Below, piece after piece: positions 34,246-44,293 of a stretch of DNA of 64,000 bases. Below the pieces are notes generated by a model that saw only the letters and a list, made by a program, of their open reading frames with translations, was not told where the DNA came from and did not search any database. A program made the position numbers and the translations under genes. The stretch is from GCA-2786165 sp964625775 (GTDB lineage: Bacteria > Pseudomonadota > Gammaproteobacteria > Legionellales > Legionellaceae): the NCBI GenBank assembly GCA_964625775.1, contig CAZVEH010000002.1, positions 20,928 to 84,927 on the forward strand, given 5' to 3'. The stretch's first letter is position 1; each line of letters begins with the position of its first letter.

Positions 34246-35283
34246 ATGAAAAATGATGCCTTGGATTTACTGGACGAAGAAAACGGAAAAAATCGAAAGT
34301 TTGTGATAGATAAGATTTTACATCCCCTGAGCGAGCATTTCGATACAAATTCTCTGACAGCATGGTTGGCATTTTATTGCCAAGTTCATGTGAAAGGAGC
34401 CCCTGAAAAAACCGAACAAGCCAAGAAAAAGGATTTGGAAAAATTTATCCATTTTTTCCAAAACGAAGTAGGGCACGACCAGGTTGATAATTGGACGCCG
34501 GCGGTAAGTAAGCAATTTCAAAAATCCCTTTGTAATGTTATTTTAGAAAAGTCTGGCAAAGGCTATAAAGCTACAACTATAAATAGAACGATGGCCACCA
34601 TCCGGCATGTTGGCCGTTGGCTTCATCAACAGCGCCCATTAATGGCAGGGGACCCGTTATCACAAGTGAAGGATTTACAAACCGACGCCCCGGATTGGAA
34701 TGGCATAACATCTAGGCAATTGATGAGATTAAAATCAGCCTGTGAGCAAAGAATCAAAAGCTGTAGTCGTAAAAATCAAAATCCATTGTTGGAGACGGCA
34801 GTATTTTATCTACTATTAGGCACAGGATTAAGGGAATCTGAATTAGTTACTATAGATGTTCATCAATATCGTGATAAGGGGCTGTATGATGTGCTTCGTC
34901 ACAAGAGTAAACGCGTGACTGGCAAAATTCCTATTCCTCAGGAGGCTCGTTTATTCTTAGAGCAGTATCTATCATCAAGAGGCCCAGAATTAGAAGAGCC
35001 TTTATTTATAGGGCGCTATGGCTCACGTCTAAAAACATTGGATATTTATAGAATATGTCAAAGAGTTCTAAAACAGGCATTGGCGTATTTGCCTGAACAA
35101 GAAAGATTTAATTTTACACCGCATAAGCTGCGGCATACCTTTTTAAAGAAGGTAACGGACAAGCATGGTGTGCATTTTGCGCAGGAAATGAGTGGCAATG
35201 TTTCTATTAAAGAAATTTTTCGGTATGCTAAACCTAGTCAGGAAGAAGTGCAGTCTACCATAGAAGCATTATTTGAAAATTGA
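34246..35283 (+). CDS. tyrosine recombinase / integrase
   Basis: The 345-residue product has an N-terminal SAM-like core-binding domain (about 35-135) and a C-terminal catalytic domain: Arg196 (GTGLRESEL), a lysine in HKSKRVTGK, His293 and Arg296 (PHKLRHTFL) and Tyr327 (IFRYAKPS). The usual second histidine (LGH) is Asn318 (MSGNVSIKE), an uncommon change at a position that tolerates Trp or His. It is not a standard phage integrase by gene context, since no att site is evident; it is likely a XerC/D-like or transposon recombinase. It starts with a good ATG 13 codons from the decayed leader region and is followed by two small genes on the same strand. Confidence 0.9.
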   Translation: MKNDALDLLDEENGKNRKFVIDKILHPLSEHFDTNSLTAWLAFYCQVHVKGAPEKTEQAKKKDLEKFIHFFQNEVGHDQVDNWTPAVSKQFQKSLCNVILEKSGKGYKATTINRTMATIRHVGRWLHQQRPLMAGDPLSQVKDLQTDAPDWNGITSRQLMRLKSACEQRIKSCSRKNQNPLLETAVFYLLLGTGLRESELVTIDVHQYRDKGLYDVLRHKSKRVTGKIPIPQEARLFLEQYLSSRGPELEEPLFIGRYGSRLKTLDIYRICQRVLKQALAYLPEQERFNFTPHKLRHTFLKKVTDKHGVHFAQEMSGNVSIKEIFRYAKPSQEEVQSTIEALFEN

Positions 35284-35316
35284 ATTACTCATAATGGGTT
35301 TTAAAGGAGATTGATA

Positions 35317-35577
35317 ATGCATATTCCAAAAGAAATTTTAAAGAATTTTGAAGAAATCATCACTCAAAAGAGACAGACTAAGAGTGATTTTGACTTGATA
35401 TATGCAGATAAGTCATCTTCACCCCATTTAGATGATCCTAATGCGCAATATGTTTCTAAAGGTGAGCTGTTAATTACAAAGAAATCAACAAACAAGAAAA
35501 AGCTGTATCAAACTGGACATGGTTGCTTGTGGGAATATGAGTTTGAAATGGATTTAAGAAACGATTATTTTGAATAA
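35317..35577 (+). CDS. small hypothetical protein
   Basis: The 86-residue product starts MHIPKEILKNFEEIITQKRQ and is hydrophilic, with no membrane segment or familiar motif. A strong AAAGGAGA (35303-35310) fits the ATG at 35317 better than the upstream TTG at 35311. It lies 33 bases after the recombinase stop and could be co-transcribed. An antidote or accessory role is possible, but nothing in the sequence says so. Confidence 0.6.
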   Translation: MHIPKEILKNFEEIITQKRQTKSDFDLIYADKSSSPHLDDPNAQYVSKGELLITKKSTNKKKLYQTGHGCLWEYEFEMDLRNDYFE

Positions 35578-35641
35578 CAATAGGTTTAAATTGTGTAAAT
35601 TCCCAATTAATTCATGATTCATATAGCAAGGAGAGTTGCAA

Positions 35642-35935
35642 ATGGATAGATTTTCTAAAGGATCACGAAAGACTTTAAACTTAATTATATTTGCACTATT
35701 TGTTTTAACAATGTGGTTTAATATTTCATATTATCATGCCAATCCTGCTAAAGTAGGTGAGTTTTTGGGGTATACCGCAATGATTACTGTTGCTGTATGG
35801 TTTTTAAGTCTTTTAATTCCCAAAAAATATGTATTATATAGAATAATGTCTTCCGGAACATTTATTTTACTAATACCTTTGTTCTGTTCGTTTGTCTTTA
35901 CATGGGAGTTAGTTAAAGAATTTTATGCTACATAA
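35642..35935 (+). CDS. small membrane protein with three hydrophobic segments
   Basis: The 97-residue product (start ATG at 35642 after AAGGAGAG; an in-frame TTG lies 6 bases upstream) has a basic N-terminus and about three hydrophobic segments (LNLIIFALFVLTMWFNIS, LGYTAMITVAVWFLSLLI, and SSGTFILLIPLFCSFVFTW), with a basic loop PKKYVLYR between the last two. I recognise no family. It could be an inner-membrane accessory protein, but no partner is evident. Confidence 0.65.
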   Translation: MDRFSKGSRKTLNLIIFALFVLTMWFNISYYHANPAKVGEFLGYTAMITVAVWFLSLLIPKKYVLYRIMSSGTFILLIPLFCSFVFTWELVKEFYAT

Positions 35936-36323
35936 GGCTCGCTATTTTAGGGCAAAGCTTGCGTAGGCTTAAAGTGAGGGAAAAGTAAAGTTAAACAATC
36001 TTGAGTGGCCAAGATGTAGAGATTATTAAATAGCATTACCTCGATATGAGTTTTTGAGGTTTTAATAATGAGATGCCAATTTGATATTTTTAAAGCCATA
36101 TAAATCAAGGATCAAGATTTTAGATTTTCGAGTTATTGAAAAACGGTCGTTTTTTGAGAGTAAATTATTCCCACTAGGGGGCACTTATGCAAGCTCAGAG
36201 AAATAGAATAAACCGGTATTAGAGGATCGGGGCCGGACCTCTATTAGTTCAATGACGGTATTGGCCTTTTGAGGTTTGAGTATATAATTCATTTTAAACA
36301 ATTTACCCCGTCAGGTTTTTTTC
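35936..36323. other. gene-free interval
   Basis: No credible gene or RNA is visible. A GGCCGGACCTCT-like string near 36230 echoes GAGGTCCGACCGG at about 33737 in inverted form; too short to interpret. The ATG of the exonuclease gene at 36324 has only a weak upstream ribosome-binding site. Confidence 0.4.
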
Positions 36324-37229
36324 ATGATTGAATCAGTTGTAGTAGAAGCAATATCAAAGCATCCTGATTACCAGTTATTAAAAAGGGTGCCGTTAACAAT
36401 TAAATCCAGAATAAACACAGAATCAAAGAGTTTCACAGCAACCATTGTTGATTTAGAGACTATGGGGCTTGATGCTACAAAAAACGAAATTATTGAGGTG
36501 GGTTTTCTTTCTTTTTCTTTTTCAACGTCAGACGGCATATTGGCGGTAGTCAATTCATATAATGAATTAAACGACCCTGGCAAGCCAATCCCTGCTGAAG
36601 TAACCAAAGTTACAGGGATCACTGATGCAGATGTTAAAGGCAAGACCATAGATTGGGATCTTGTATTAAAAATATTTGAAAAGACCGAGCTGGTCATTTG
36701 TCATAATAGTAGTTTCGACCGAAATTTTTTAGAGTTGCAAACGCCATCTGTTATTCAATCTGTTGTTAAAGAAAAGCCTTTTGCTTGCACGATTAAAGAC
36801 ATTAATTGGAACGAGAGAGGATTTGAAAGTTCCAAATTGGATTACCTTAACTGGAAATTGGGCTTTTTTTATGATGGACACCGCGCGATTAACGATTGTT
36901 GGGCAACTCTGAACTTACTCTTACAAGCGCCCGGTGTTTTTGATGAATTAAAAAGGAATGTTCGTAAAAAGGAAACCTTAATCTGTGCCGAAAACGCTCC
37001 CTATGATAAGAGAGGCTTATTAAAAGCGCGTAATTATCGCTGGTCGGACGGAGAGGCGGGGCGGCTTCCCAAGTGTTGGTGGATTTGTGTGCAAAACGAG
37101 TTTCTAGATGCTGAAAAACACTGGTTAGATGATGAAATTTATAATTCCTCTGGTGCAAGTGACTCGATTTTAAAAATTGAAATAACAGCTAGGAAACGAT
37201 ATTCATTTCGAGCGGAAGAAAGATTATAG
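36324..37229 (+). CDS. DEDDh 3'-5' exonuclease (DnaQ-like)
   Basis: The 301-residue product contains the DEDDh catalytic set: Asp43 and Glu45 (IVDLETMGLD), Asp132 (CHNSSFDRNFL), His186 and Asp191 (YDGHRAINDC). Exonucleases of this kind remove 3' nucleotides from DNA or RNA, as in DNA Pol III epsilon and related repair proteins. A basic C-terminal extension after about residue 205 (RNVRKKETLICAENAPYD, YRWSDGEAGRLPKCWW) is not part of the catalytic core and could bind nucleic acid. It sits in a zone of mobile genes, next to a protease and a STAND gene, where DnaQ-like exonucleases are common partners. Start codon choice is weakly supported. Confidence 0.88.
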   Translation: MIESVVVEAISKHPDYQLLKRVPLTIKSRINTESKSFTATIVDLETMGLDATKNEIIEVGFLSFSFSTSDGILAVVNSYNELNDPGKPIPAEVTKVTGITDADVKGKTIDWDLVLKIFEKTELVICHNSSFDRNFLELQTPSVIQSVVKEKPFACTIKDINWNERGFESSKLDYLNWKLGFFYDGHRAINDCWATLNLLLQAPGVFDELKRNVRKKETLICAENAPYDKRGLLKARNYRWSDGEAGRLPKCWWICVQNEFLDAEKHWLDDEIYNSSGASDSILKIEITARKRYSFRAEERL

Positions 37230-37270
37230 CCTCTGTATTCCAACCTCTAGCTATCAAATGGAGTTAAACG

Positions 37271-37316
37271 TTTTGATTAAATACTACCAAAAATAAGAAA
37301 CCAACCTTATTGATAG
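37271..37316 (+). repeat. upstream element shared with the NACHT gene (copy 1)
   Basis: A 46-base element starting TTTTGATTAAATACTACC lies about 250 bases upstream of the protease gene. It matches 39754-39799 (upstream of the NACHT-HEAT gene) at 40 of 46 positions, with weaker similarity for a few bases on the left. Same orientation and similar placement upstream of two neighbouring genes suggest a shared regulatory or promoter sequence. Confidence 0.65.
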
Positions 37317-37410
37317 CAAAAACAAGGCATTATTAAACAGATAGGATGCTATCACTACGCTATACTCTAGTGATTGTCACATATTTGCACAAGTGGGAGG
37401 GGTAGCCGCA

Positions 37411-37491
37411 ATGAGTTTATCACCAGGTGTATTTGCATCTGCGCTCATGCTGGCATTACACAAGTTTATTTGCGCCATTTTGATTGATTAA
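37411..37491 (+). CDS. possible 26-residue hydrophobic peptide
   Basis: An ATG at 37411 follows a strong GGAGGGG (37397-37403) and opens a 26-codon frame, MSLSPGVFASALMLALHKFI..., with a hydrophobic centre. Size, ribosome-binding site and hydrophobicity recall type I toxins or a leader peptide, but no antitoxin RNA is visible and its end overlaps the upstream TTG of the protease frame. Could be a chance frame. Confidence 0.4.
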   Translation: MSLSPGVFASALMLALHKFICAILID

Positions 37492-37525
37492 TGGGCTATG
37501 CACAAAGTCACGAGACACCTTGATT

Positions 37526-39208
37526 ATGAATGATGAATTTGAAAGATATAGAGCCTCTTATGTAAGAGCGGAAAGCAGGGCACTAAAAGAAAGGGATCGA
37601 TTAAAACATCAAAACGCTAGAAAAATGTTTGATACCAAAGAAAGCATTGAGTGTGCTATTACAAACGCGATCTTTCCAGGATTAGCGGTATTAGAACTGT
37701 CTAATGGCCGAGTTGGAATGGGATTTTTTCGCAATGAGAAGTGGTTGGTTTCTAATGCGCATGTTATTCATGATAGCAGTGATATTCTAGAAGGCATCGT
37801 CATCAGAACCTATAACCAAACAGAAACGGTGTTGCAGGTAGCTCGAGGGTACCATCGCCCATGGAATAGTGTCCATTCTCCAGACATAGTGGTATTGAAT
37901 ACACAAGAGGCACATACAAGCATCCCATCCCATGTATTGTCTTCGGATGAAACATATTCAGGGAGGCATTTTTTCTATGTAGATGCTGATTTTCAAGTGC
38001 ATTTCTTGATACCGATATCTAATCCTAATGAACTTCCGATGCAGTTTATTTGTGAAGACAAAAGTGACCCTAAGTATGGGTGCTCTGGCGCGCCTATTTT
38101 TTCTGCAGAAGTGCTGATAGGTAGAACCTCAAGCTGGCGATTTGAAATCGTTGGAGCAGTGTATGCGCGCGCTCAAGGTAATATATTGTGCGGCATTCCG
38201 ATTGATCAAGAATTCGAACAAATAAGACGAATTCTCATTGCTTTGGATTCTATTGCACGACAAAAGCAAAGGCAGATATGTAGTACTATTTTAGGAGATA
38301 GACAGCAAGCACTGATTTCTCAAACATTAGCAGAACAAGACCAAGCTATTGCAGAAGCTGGCATTCAAATCTTCACAGCAGGCCATAGTGTTTTAAGCAT
38401 ATCGTTGCCGACTGGTTTAGAGCGCTTAGCGAAAAATACTTATGCTAAATTAGAAGAATCCTATTTGCAAAGTATCGGTGGTCTTTCTTTGCTAGAAGTT
38501 AAAAGCTCCTTTTTGCAATTTTTGTATTATATTCAACAACAGCAATCCTTATTCATAGGGTATGATAAAGATACGCCCGCATTAGAATCAGAGTATTGGA
38601 GATTAGACTGTAAAAAGGGTGGTGATAAAGCTTTATTTCGAATCCTGCAAATACAAGACAATACTGGGCTCGGGGTTACCGTCCCAGGCACGTCAAAATC
38701 AGCTTCTTCTATATTCGCGCAGGTAAAAATATCTAAAGATATTCTATATATCAATGGTGAACCCTTGCGAGATGATTTGTATAAAAGCCATGTTGCTATC
38801 GAACAAAATAAGACTGAAAAAGAGATTTCAATCAAGATCGATTTTACAACCATGGACGCTATTAAGTGTCAAAAATATCAACTCACAGAAAGAAGAAGCG
38901 CGTCACCTTCCATGAGGTTGTTTCACGCGATTCCATTAACGAGCATACACGGGTATGAAACCATGCAACAATCGGTCATGAATAAAGAGGTCGATCGCAT
39001 TAATGGTACGAATGAAGCAGGCGATACGCCTTTGATGGTTCTTTTAAAAAAACAACTGGCAGACCCTGGGCAACGCGCTAAAGCTAAATTGCTGGTATCC
39101 TGTAGTATTTGGAATCAACCCAACCTTGAGGGGAAAACAGCGCAAGACTTGTTGCAAGAACACTCGGATCAGGAGGCGTTAACAAGTTATTTTGGGTTAG
39201 ATAGATGA
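37526..39208 (+). CDS. trypsin-like serine protease with a C-terminal ankyrin-like tail
   Basis: From the ATG at 37526 the product is 560 residues. It has a trypsin-like fold with the catalytic triad His79 (NAHV), Asp120 (SPDIVVLNT) and Ser187 (YGCSGAPIF). There is no signal peptide, so it acts inside the cell (or is exported by other means). A middle region (about 235-470) is of unknown fold; the end contains GTNEAGDTPLMVLLKKQLAD and NLEGKTAQDLLQEHSDQEAL, which resembles ankyrin repeats. Cytosolic trypsin-like domains are frequent effectors or partners of STAND defence proteins. The next gene is a NACHT-HEAT protein with a shared upstream element, so functional coupling is plausible. An upstream TTG at 37484 is an alternative start. 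Confidence 0.85.
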   Translation: MNDEFERYRASYVRAESRALKERDRLKHQNARKMFDTKESIECAITNAIFPGLAVLELSNGRVGMGFFRNEKWLVSNAHVIHDSSDILEGIVIRTYNQTETVLQVARGYHRPWNSVHSPDIVVLNTQEAHTSIPSHVLSSDETYSGRHFFYVDADFQVHFLIPISNPNELPMQFICEDKSDPKYGCSGAPIFSAEVLIGRTSSWRFEIVGAVYARAQGNILCGIPIDQEFEQIRRILIALDSIARQKQRQICSTILGDRQQALISQTLAEQDQAIAEAGIQIFTAGHSVLSISLPTGLERLAKNTYAKLEESYLQSIGGLSLLEVKSSFLQFLYYIQQQQSLFIGYDKDTPALESEYWRLDCKKGGDKALFRILQIQDNTGLGVTVPGTSKSASSIFAQVKISKDILYINGEPLRDDLYKSHVAIEQNKTEKEISIKIDFTTMDAIKCQKYQLTERRSASPSMRLFHAIPLTSIHGYETMQQSVMNKEVDRINGTNEAGDTPLMVLLKKQLADPGQRAKAKLLVSCSIWNQPNLEGKTAQDLLQEHSDQEALTSYFGLDR

Positions 39209-39457
39209 ACTTTGAGTTAATTGACAGTTGGCTTAATGTGTACCAAGGGGTTCGTTGTAGGAAGGTGCAAAATTTTCCGAACCACCTCTGCAACCCTTTG
39301 CCGGCCTAGGCTGCAGCCAATAAATCCATTATTTCTCTATAACATCATGTAAATTAAGGCATTCCTTCTTGTTGTAAAATTCATATATTCCAATCAAGTT
39401 AATATGCCGCCATGCAACCGTAGATGTGAGGCAACATAATGGCTTATTTGTCTCTTA

Positions 39458-39642
39458 GGGGTCCTGTGTACAAACCCCCAAAAGTGGTCGTTCTGAGATA
39501 ACACTATGAAAAATATAGATATTTTTCCCTCTAAAATTAGTTTAAAAATATTTCATTCAGAGCAATAAATGCATGATTTGAATTGGTTTTGTTGCTTAAT
39601 TTAGTGAAACGACCACTTTTGGGGGTTCGTACACACGACCCC
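39458..39642. mobile_element. MITE-like element with 35-bp terminal inverted repeats
   Basis: Arms of 35 bases (39458-39492 and 39608-39642) are nearly perfect complements; the left arm begins GGGGTCCTGTGTAC and ends CCAAAAGTGGTCGTT. The 185-bp unit encodes nothing. No clear target duplication is visible. A diverged half-copy of the arm may lie at about 52016-52050 (GGTCCT...AACCCCCAAAAA). A non-autonomous transposon or a mobile regulatory hairpin is most likely. Confidence 0.7.
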
Positions 39643-39753
39643 AAATAGATACGATGTGTAATTGGGCCTACAGCTCCGTCGCGCTATAACGCAAAAACTA
39701 GAATAAGATTATTTTGTTTCTGCATATTAACCCTAATTTCAGGGAGCTAGATG

Positions 39754-39799
39754 TTTTGATTCGATGCTACCAAAAATATGAAACTAACCTTGTTGATAG
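39754..39799 (+). repeat. upstream element shared with the protease gene (copy 2)
   Basis: The 46-base element starting TTTTGATTCGATGCTACC matches 37271-37316 at 40 of 46 positions. It lies about 150 bases upstream of the NACHT-HEAT gene, whereas copy 1 lies about 250 bases upstream of the protease gene. No promoter hexamers are clear within it. Confidence 0.65.
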
Positions 39800-39940
39800 T
39801 AGGAATAAGATATTTTCTATCGGAGCAGAATAATATCAGTAGGGTATATCTTAATGATTATTTTCTTAATAGCCGTGAAGAATAAAGCATTTCACATTTT
39901 ATAATATTTTAATGTATATCGCGACGATTATCGCAGTATA

Positions 39941-42900
39941 ATGCATTCAAACAGTCTAAGTTATACTAATAATATGCAAAATCATGATTACAGACAAGAG
40001 CGCTCGTATACCAAATATTTAGCAGAAGGTCTCTATTATGTCTATGGCTGGCAACCATTTATACATCATTTGAAGAAATACTACGAATCGCACGATAAAT
40101 TTCGGTCGTTGGTGGACGACGACAATGGAGATTCTCGTCTTAGTTTAAAGAATTATTATGTCAACTTAGCATTGGTGACCGAAGGCCGTCATGAAGAGGT
40201 GGCGAGTCAGCTGAAAGAAAGTTCCTTAAAAAGAGAAGAGCGCTATCAAGCGTTATTATTATCAGGTGACACCTTAGGCGTGAACGAGCTCTTTGATAAT
40301 CTAGACTCAAGGTCGGATACGGCAGGTTGGATATCGATTACGGGGCGAGCAGGTGCTGGAAAAACGACGTTATTACAGTATATTGCTTATCGTTGGGGTG
40401 GTGTGCGAGAGGGTTTATGGCACAATCGATTTGATTTTGTATTTCGAGTGCAATTGAATTTATTGAAAGATGCCAAATATAAACACTACTCATACGAGCG
40501 GATTCTAAGCAAGATAATTCATGAAAGTTTTGCCAAAACAGAAGGATACGATGAGGTCCTATCAGAAGATAATATTTATGCCTGTTTAATGGAAAAAGCC
40601 TATCGTAATCGAACCTTATTATTACTGGATGGTTTTGACGAAATCCAGGGGTTATACAATGATGAGCATAAACATCTTAAGGATTTTATTGATGGCGTCA
40701 TGAGCCAATTTCCAAATGGCGTCATGGCGACTCGTCCGGATGCATTACCCAAATCATGGCAATTAGAAAGCCCGTCACGTTTTAAAAAACAATATGAAAA
40801 CGTAGGATTTACGATTGAGAATGTACACCAATACGTTGATAAATACTTTGGTGAAGAAGAGATTGCTCACAAAGACAGTTTACGAGCTGCATTAGATGCA
40901 CATCCTGAGATGATGAGCTTAGCTCAGATACCTATTAATGCGCATATTTTATGTTTAACTTGGAAAAGCAGGACACAAAACACGGTACAATCTCCAAATG
41001 TTGCTAATTTTACCATGACCCAGCTGTATCATACCTTGCTGCTGTGGTTGGTGAGGCGCTACTGTAAGAAATTCAAATCCATCACTGAAAAAGACGACTC
41101 CCAGTTACTATCGATATGTGAGAAAGAGAGATCGACCTTAGCAAAGATAGCTTATACCGCTTTTGTAAATAAGAAGGTTCAATTTTTAGAGGGTGATTTT
41201 GTCAAGAAACATGTCAAAAGCTCAAGATTTATGGAAGAGTTGAGTAAGGAATTTGGCATACTTCGTGCTTTCAATGAAAGAGACGATGGTTATGCCGAGT
41301 ATTATTATTTTGTACATTTAACCTATCAAGAGTTTTTTGCAGCACTGTATATAGCAAAGCAATTATCATCCACACCCCAGGCTGTTCGCGAAAATGAGAT
41401 TGAGCGGCGAAAAAACATACAAGATGTGACAAAAGTCATTGCAGACAATCGCGACAATCCTCAATATGAAGTGATTTGGGTATTTTTGGCAGGCTTATTA
41501 TCCACCGCTGAATATCAAGCGGGTGCGGGTTATTTTTGGGATGTCATCATTGCGTTTCCAGAAGAAGATGTACAAGCAGTCACATTTCATCCGCATATCA
41601 AACTATTGAAATCCAAACAAAGGCTTTGTCGCGAAGCGTTTTTGACGTTGAGGCATGACGTCACACTATCTGTCCCTCAACGACTATCTGAATTACGAAC
41701 ACATTTTCAGCATGTGCATCTGTGGCAAGGTGTGCAGCAAACTCAAGAATTGATACAAACATGGGATGATACAGATGGTCATTCTGTAGTAGCAAGAGTC
41801 TATCACAATACACAACAACAATATCAAACAGATGCTTTGGTGTTAGGATTTGGAGCTAAGACTACGTTTTCATTATCTACATTTATGATGACGATACCTT
41901 TATTTCGGAAACATGTTAACGACTTGTTGGAAAAGTGCAAGGATTCAGAAAAGAATGTCCGCCGCGCTGCAGCTAGCGCATTAGGCCAATTAGGGGTTAA
42001 AGACCCGGCTATCATTCAAGATTTACGGAATTTATTGAAGGATTCAGAGGGGTATGTCCGCCGCGATGCAGCTCTCGCATTAGGCCAATTAGGGGTTAAA
42101 GACCCTGCTATCATTCAAGATTTACGCAATTTATTGAAGGATTCAAAGGAGTATGCCTGCCGCGATGCAGCTCTCGCATTAGGCCAATTAGGGGTTAAAG
42201 ACCCTGCTATCATNNNNNNNNNNNNNNNNNNNNNNNNNNNNNNNNNNNNNNNNNNNNNNNNNNNNNNNNNNNNNNNNNNNNNNNNNNNNNNNNNNNNNNN
42301 NNNNNNNNNNNNNAGGGGTTAAAGACCCTGCTATCATTCAAGATTTACGCAATTTATTGAAGGATTCAGATAATTATGTCCGCCGCGCTGCAGCTAGCGC
42401 ATTAGGCCAATTAGGGGTTAAAGACCCTGCTATCATTCAAGATTTACGCAATTTATTGAAGGATTCAGATAATTATGTCCGCCGCGCTGCAGCTAGCGCA
42501 TTAGGCCAATTAGGGGTTAAAGACCCTGCTATCATTCAAGATTTACGCAATTTATTGAAGGATTCAGAGTGGCATGTCCGCAGCGCTGCAATAAAAGCTT
42601 TAAACCGTCTCAATGCCTTAACAGTGGATACTTGCATAGAAATATTAGGAAACGAAACAGAAGCTGAAAATATAGTCGAAATATATCTTGCGCTGTTAAG
42701 AATAAACCCCGAAGAGTATGTGCCATTTTTAGCAACGAACCTCCATCCAGACTTACTTTATTTTTTTATGTCGACTTTGTATTTCCAAGGAGCAGTGATG
42801 TTCCAAAAAGAAGGTCAACTATTTCTGAATGAGACTTTGCTTGATTTCAACGTTGAAATGATTCAACGCATTCATTCTGCCAAAGTGTGGTTTACTGAAG

Positions 42901-44159
42901 GGATGTCTGAGTATTCAGAGAGTATTCAGTCTATGAGTCTTCCTATAGGAGTATCTCAAATAACCTACGTTTTGACAGAGGATTTTTTAACTACAAATTT
43001 ACCAATAGATGAGCTATCAGAGTCGCAGCGATGGAAAGCAATGGTGGATTCGTCTTTCAGTGTTTTGTTTCATCGCATCGATGATTTGAATCAAGATGTT
43101 GCCCACATCAAAGAAGCGTTGAATCAAATCAAACAACAAATGGAAACTGAATGGGAAAACGTAAAAGCCACATTATCAAGAGAGGACGGTGCTTATATCA
43201 ATCAATTCAAGCAACAATTGGTACAGATGTATATAGTAGCCAATGTGGCATTGAGTGGTGACGTCCAGATGCGGCTAACGGGCACAGCAGGCACTGTGGT
43301 TACCGTGTTGGATGTGATAGCGGGTTTGGTACCTTGGGGTGGAGGTGCTGTGCAAATGTTGTCTTATTTGACGCAAGCAATCGCTGAAAAAATCAAACAA
43401 AATCGTATAGAACGGGTGTTGCGTTTAGGGGGCACCCCAGAAGAAGTTGCAAAAATAGCGACTATTTTAGGACAGAGACTATTGCATTGCTTAGAAATAG
43501 AGCATTTCAGTCGTAATGGAAGAATGAATCGCTTGTTTAACAGTTTAGGCAACCTAGTTGGCAGTTATGCAGCAACAGGATTGTATGGCGCTTTATTTGA
43601 AGCATTCACTGAAAGCGGTGTTGTTGATAGCATGGTCAGTGCAATCGTAGAAACGATGACGCTACCAGACATAGAAGAACGAGCAAGCCAAGATGCGCAA
43701 TTATTATTGTCAGCAATTATGGAAGAGGGTGTTCCTCACAACCAAGACAGTCGAATAGATATAGACCGGCTGTTTTTATATTCAGCACCACTTTTAACTG
43801 TTATTGACCGTATATTTATAAGAATAGTGGGGCAGTATTGTGATAAACATGGGTACGACGTAGTTAACATTAGTAAGGTTAAGCATAGGACACAATTTTG
43901 TGCTGAATTTGCAGAGGTGTGTCATAAGAGGGGGAGCGCTACAGCTGTGTGTATAGAAGACTTGGTGAGAAGAAATGATTTTATAGAAAATGTAGCGACG
44001 GAATGTAATCGTCGAAATATTTTGTATCGCAGCAAGGAGCTGAATGTTTGGAGTTTTTTAGGCAAAAAGAATTTGTCTATGACGCTTTCAATCAATAAGA
44101 AAATATTAGAACCTGAGTCTGCAATTATCGAAGAGATTTATACTCGCGCGCTGAAGTAA
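39941..44159 (+). CDS. NACHT-HEAT STAND NTPase (interrupted by an assembly gap)
   Basis: The protein has an N-terminal helical part (about 20-100: YVYGWQPFIHHLKKYYES, LSLKNYYVNLALVTEG), a NACHT NTPase with Walker A GRAGAGKTT (135-143) and Walker B LLLLDGFDE (226-234), helical STAND parts, HEAT-like repeats (33-residue units, near-identical), and a C-terminal region with YINQFKQQLVQMYIVANVAL and LPDIEERASQDAQLLLSAI. NACHT proteins are signal-transducing ATPases, used in bacterial anti-phage defence and in eukaryotic innate immunity. The 100-N gap at 42214-42313 shifts the apparent frame, but true repeat spacing would keep it. The 5-prime start is uncertain (ATG 39941 or 39974). It has a convergent paralogue at 44294-49033. 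Confidence 0.9.
41939..42656 (+). repeat. tandem 99-bp HEAT-repeat units
   Basis: Near-identical 99-bp units (33 codons, core VRRAAASALGQLGVKDPAII) begin at AAGGATTCA positions 41939, 42038, 42137, then after the gap 42360, 42459 and 42558. Neighbouring units differ at only a few bases; the last one degenerates (WHVRSAAIKALNRL). DNA-level identity this high implies recent expansion or gene conversion. Total number is unknown because of the 100-N gap. Confidence 0.9.
42214..42313. other. 100-N assembly gap inside the repeat array
   Basis: Exactly 100 N bases, a conventional placeholder. Joining the flanks in register needs 75 plus a multiple of 99 bases, which is a multiple of three; 100 is not, so the apparent frameshift after the gap is an artefact. 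Confidence 0.95.
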
Positions 44160-44293
44160 TTTTGGTACATTATTTGTTGCAACCAAGCTGAGGCTTAAAT
44201 CGATTGGTGTGCTAGTTTGGGTTGATCTACATAAACTCATTTTAAATGAAAAATATTATAGTTTGTGAAAGATAATATTCTTATAATTTTTAT

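Larger units (their letters stand above)
39209..39940. other. intergenic region before the NACHT gene
   Basis: This 730-base gap contains an imperfect G-rich/C-rich hairpin just after the protease stop (about 39244-39302, possible terminator), the MITE-like element (39458-39642) and copy 2 of the shared upstream element (39754-39799). I see no gene. Confidence 0.5.

Noticed and set aside
41939..42656. Regular repeats could be a CRISPR array
   Set aside because: The 99-bp units are fully coding, keep one frame and match HEAT repeats; there are no alternating unique spacers.
42314..44159. A separate 600-residue HEAT-repeat gene starting after the gap
   Set aside because: The new frame is produced by the 100-N placeholder; repeat spacing shows one continuous gene.
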